Below, one piece after another: positions 5,240 to 6,504 of a stretch of 6,504 bases of DNA (position 1 is the stretch's first letter; each line of letters opens with the position of its first letter). Below the pieces are notes generated by a model that was not told the origin of the DNA, did no database searches, and was given only the letters and a program-made list of their open reading frames with translations. Position numbers and translations under genes: made by a program. Source of the stretch: Nostoc cf. edaphicum LEGE 07299 (lineage in GTDB: Bacteria; Cyanobacteriota; Cyanobacteriia; Cyanobacteriales; Nostocaceae); assembly GCF_015207245.1 (NCBI RefSeq), contig NZ_JADEXF010000207.1:1-6504 (forward strand), given 5' to 3'.

Positions 5240-5316
5240 GTGCTGAGTGCTGAGTGCTGAGTTAGGAGTTAGGAGTTGGGAGTTGGGAGTTGGGAGTTGG
5301 GAGTTGGGAGTTGGGA
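5240..5316. repeat. Heptanucleotide tandem repeat array between folE and trpF
   Basis: Eleven uninterrupted 7-bp units: GTGCTGA three times, GTTAGGA twice, GTTGGGA six times (5275-5316). The first unit follows the folE TGA directly, and that TGA fits the phase as the last three bases of a unit. A lone reverse-complement unit, TCCTAAC, lies at 5337-5343 and contains the trpF stop codon. The units are the same family as in the ado-aar array (GTGCTGA, and TCCTAAC as the complement of GTTAGGA). The six identical GTTGGGA units look like the most recently expanded part. Confidence 0.92.
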
Positions 5317-5344
5317 GTTAATTCACAACTGATGACTCCTAACT
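5267..5344. terminator. Possible bidirectional terminator hairpin between folE and trpF
   Basis: AGTTAGGAGT (5267-5276) and ACTCCTAACT (5335-5344) are a perfect 10-bp inverted repeat bracketing the G-rich repeats. Both convergent genes end at this structure: folE stops at 5237-5239, and the trpF stop (5339-5341, minus strand) lies inside the right arm. The loop is about 58 bases and no clear T-run follows, so a role in ending transcription is an inference from position. Confidence 0.35.
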
Positions 5345-5983
5345 TCTAAGTAACTCAATGTTCTTCAGACTGTGAAATAGGAGTGCTACTTTATCTAAAT
5401 CCTTATCTCCTGGTGTCCGTTCCACACCACTAGATAAATCAACGCCGCTAGGATTAACCTGATTTAGGGCTTCCACAATATTATCGGCTGTTAGTCCCCC
5501 TGCTAAAAGCCAAGGACAATTGGGGTTAAATTGCTCTAGCATCGTCCAATCTAAAGTTTTGCCTGTACCACCCAGTTGTTGCGGATGGTAAGCGTCAAGT
5601 AGCAAAGTATCTACATATTCTGTGTAATCATCTGCTGTGTCAAGATGCTCAAGACTACGAATTCTTAGTGCTTTAATAATTTCAATATTGGGTAAAGCTT
5701 GACGCAATTGGTAGCAAAAATCTGGTGATTCATCTCCGTGTAACTGCACACCAGTCAATCCAGAATCAGCCACTATCTGACTGATTTCAGCGATACTAAG
5801 ATTGGCAAAAACCCCAATTGTATCAATATTTGCCGGGAGTTCTGCCACTGCTGCCCGAATTTGGTATGTAGTCACATAACGAGGTGAGTTTGGCACACAA
5901 ATAAATCCTAGTGCCGTTGCGCCTAGAGAGGCGATCGCTATAGACTGCTGTGGTTGAGTGATGCCGCAAATCTTAACGCGCAT
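5339..5983 (-). CDS. trpF: Phosphoribosylanthranilate isomerase
   Basis: Catalyses the Amadori rearrangement of N-(5-phosphoribosyl)anthranilate to the carboxyphenylamino-deoxyribulose phosphate in tryptophan synthesis. The stand-alone enzyme has 214 residues, of normal size, and is a (beta/alpha)8 barrel. The start MRVKICGIT is the family's first strand with the catalytic cysteine C6. The catalytic aspartate is D130 in LLLDAYH. Phosphate-binding loops are GGTGKTLDW (138-146), LAGGL (160-164) and VDLSSGVE (181-188). VQLHGDE (79-85) is another conserved strand. The final codons and the TAG stop (5341-5339) run into a heptamer unit, so the C-terminus (IELLRS) may have been shaped by the repeat. 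It is convergent with folE and divergent from psaK. No other trp genes are nearby, as is usual for cyanobacteria. No Shine-Dalgarno or clear promoter was seen in the 121-bp gap to psaK. Confidence 0.96.
   Translation of the reverse strand: MRVKICGITQPQQSIAIASLGATALGFICVPNSPRYVTTYQIRAAVAELPANIDTIGVFANLSIAEISQIVADSGLTGVQLHGDESPDFCYQLRQALPNIEIIKALRIRSLEHLDTADDYTEYVDTLLLDAYHPQQLGGTGKTLDWTMLEQFNPNCPWLLAGGLTADNIVEALNQVNPSGVDLSSGVERTPGDKDLDKVALLFHSLKNIELLRS
5931..5938. repeat. HIP1 palindrome (in trpF)
   Basis: GCGATCGC; on the minus strand GCG-ATC-GCC encodes Ala-Ile-Ala at residues 16-18 of TrpF. Confidence 0.9.
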
Positions 5984-6056
5984 GAATATTTAACAAATTT
6001 AAACTAATCATCAGAAAAGTCTAAACTATCTAAAAAATTTTTGGGCCTTGTAATTT

Positions 6057-6062
6057 TATAAT
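6057..6062 (+). promoter_or_regulatory. Candidate -10 box of the psaK promoter
   Basis: An exact TATAAT lies 42 bp before the psaK start codon. No acceptable -35 hexamer lies 15-19 bp upstream; that stretch is an A/T run (6032-6042). An activator would then be needed, or the element is fortuitous in AT-rich DNA. No clear tandem HLR1-type elements were recognised. Confidence 0.45.
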
Positions 6063-6091
6063 CTTGTAGGTCTACATTAACTTTTCCATTT

Positions 6092-6096
6092 AGGAG
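6092..6096 (+). promoter_or_regulatory. Ribosome binding site of psaK
   Basis: AGGAG (AGGAGA with the next base) ends 8 bases before a TTG at 6105. It is the strongest Shine-Dalgarno in the window, and it fixes the non-ATG start. Confidence 0.75.
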
Positions 6097-6104
6097 ACAA
6101 AAGC

Positions 6105-6359
6105 TTGATTTCCTCTATTTTATTAGCAGCAGCTGCAACTGTTCCCGCAACACCTGCGTGGAATCCCACAGTAGGAATCATCATCAGCATCAGCAGCTTA
6201 GTAATGGTTTTACTAAGTACTAGGATTGAAAAACCTCTAGTTGGCCCCAAGTTCCCTATTCTGCCGATTAGTATTCCAACATTCGTTGCAGCGATGGCTT
6301 TTGGTCATATTATTGGCGTTGGTATCGTTTTAGGACTGACTAACATCGGTCGCCTGTAG
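6105..6359 (+). CDS. psaK: Photosystem I reaction centre subunit PsaK (subunit X)
   Basis: A small thylakoid membrane protein at the edge of photosystem I that binds antenna chlorophyll and helps energy coupling to accessory antennae. It has 84 residues, the usual length (about 80-90). A short alanine-rich N-terminal part ([17 protein letters not shown]) is followed by helix 1 (about 22-38, [16 protein letters not shown]), a basic stroma-side loop ([12 protein letters not shown]) and helix 2 (about 58-78, [20 protein letters not shown]), ending in LTNIGRL. The loop and the FGHIIGVG motif are typical of PsaK. It begins with TTG, supported by a well-placed AGGAG; the only other in-frame Met codons lie inside the helices (M34 and M64). 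Many Nostocales carry more than one psaK gene, so this may be a paralogue used under particular light conditions rather than the main copy. The window cannot decide this. Confidence 0.93.
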   Translation: MISSILLAAAATVPATPAWNPTVGIIISISSLVMVLLSTRIEKPLVGPKFPILPISIPTFVAAMAFGHIIGVGIVLGLTNIGRL

Positions 6360-6412
6360 TTTTGTAATGACGGAGGTGTTACTTGTAACCCTACTATCAA
6401 TACAAAACTTTT
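6358..6412 (+). terminator. Possible terminator-like inverted repeat after psaK
   Basis: AGTTTTGTA (6358-6366, starting within the TAG stop) and TACAAAACT (6401-6409) are perfect 9-bp inverted copies, and the right arm runs into TTTT (6409-6412). A smaller palindrome, GTTACTTGTAAC (6378-6389), sits in the loop. The 34-base loop makes this weak as an intrinsic terminator, but its position is right. Confidence 0.4.
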
Positions 6413-6424
6413 AAAACAGATTTT

Positions 6425-6452
6425 GGGAAGGGGAAGTAGGGGGGAAGAAGGG
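6425..6452 (+). other. Purine tract with G-quadruplex motif after psaK
   Basis: An almost pure purine run has four G-tracts: 3 G (6425-6427), 4 G (6430-6433), 6 G (6439-6444) and 3 G (6450-6452), with loops of 2, 5 and 5 bases. This meets the usual G3+N1-7 pattern. The rest to 6504 shows a small palindrome (6459-6469, TTACAGTGTAA) and no gene I can support; an ATG at 6476 stays open to the edge for only nine codons. Confidence 0.55.
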
Positions 6453-6504
6453 AATTGGTTACAGTGTAAAGGGTTATGGTTTATTCTCTGTCGCTTGTTA
6501 CATC

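Noticed and set aside
1116..5316. CRISPR array as an explanation for the repeats
   Set aside because: The units are 7 bp, directly adjacent and without unique spacers; they are tandem heptamers and no cas gene is present.
6476..6504. Start of a further gene at the right edge (ATG at 6476)
   Set aside because: Only nine codons are visible, with no ribosome binding site of note; there is too little to call.

Overview
The window comes from a filamentous, probably heterocyst-forming cyanobacterium of the Nostoc/Anabaena type. The evidence is: six perfect copies of the cyanobacterial palindrome HIP1 (GCGATCGC) in 6.5 kb; a photosystem I subunit gene (psaK); the cyanobacterial alkane pathway genes ado and aar; and intergenic arrays of 7-bp tandem repeats typical of Nostocales genomes. 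The gene order ABC permease (reverse) - ado - aar - accA - SDR - folE - trpF (reverse) - psaK resembles, from memory, the alr5283-asr5289 region of Nostoc sp. PCC 7120. I could not check this.

Layout. Bases 1-232 hold the N-terminal part of a sugar-type ABC transporter permease on the minus strand, running off the left edge. A 180-bp divergent spacer (233-412) carries overlapping candidate promoters and a 7-bp inverted repeat. On the plus strand follow ado (aldehyde-deformylating oxygenase), aar (acyl-ACP reductase), accA (acetyl-CoA carboxylase carboxyltransferase alpha), a short-chain dehydrogenase/reductase and folE (GTP cyclohydrolase I). trpF (phosphoribosylanthranilate isomerase) converges on folE from the minus strand, and psaK diverges from trpF at the right.

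How the genes fit together. AccA helps make malonyl-CoA for fatty acid synthesis. Aar reduces the resulting acyl-ACP to a fatty aldehyde, and Ado converts the aldehyde to an alkane plus formate. The SDR is a recurrent neighbour of this cluster in cyanobacteria, with an unproven role. folE (pterins), trpF (tryptophan) and psaK (photosystem I) have no evident pathway link to alkanes.

The protein-coding content is familiar; I see no undescribed enzyme system. The most interesting material is non-coding. (a) Four heptanucleotide arrays sit at or within 4 bp of the stop codons of ado, aar, SDR and folE. They fall into two sequence families and can fold back on themselves. Two of them are inverted copies of one design flanking accA-SDR. 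(b) The 355-bp accA-SDR gap has a near-consensus promoter, compact inverted repeats and an intrinsic terminator, suggesting a small RNA of about 80 nt. (c) Two canonical G-quadruplex motifs occur, one inside the loop of a hairpin between the convergent folE and trpF genes.
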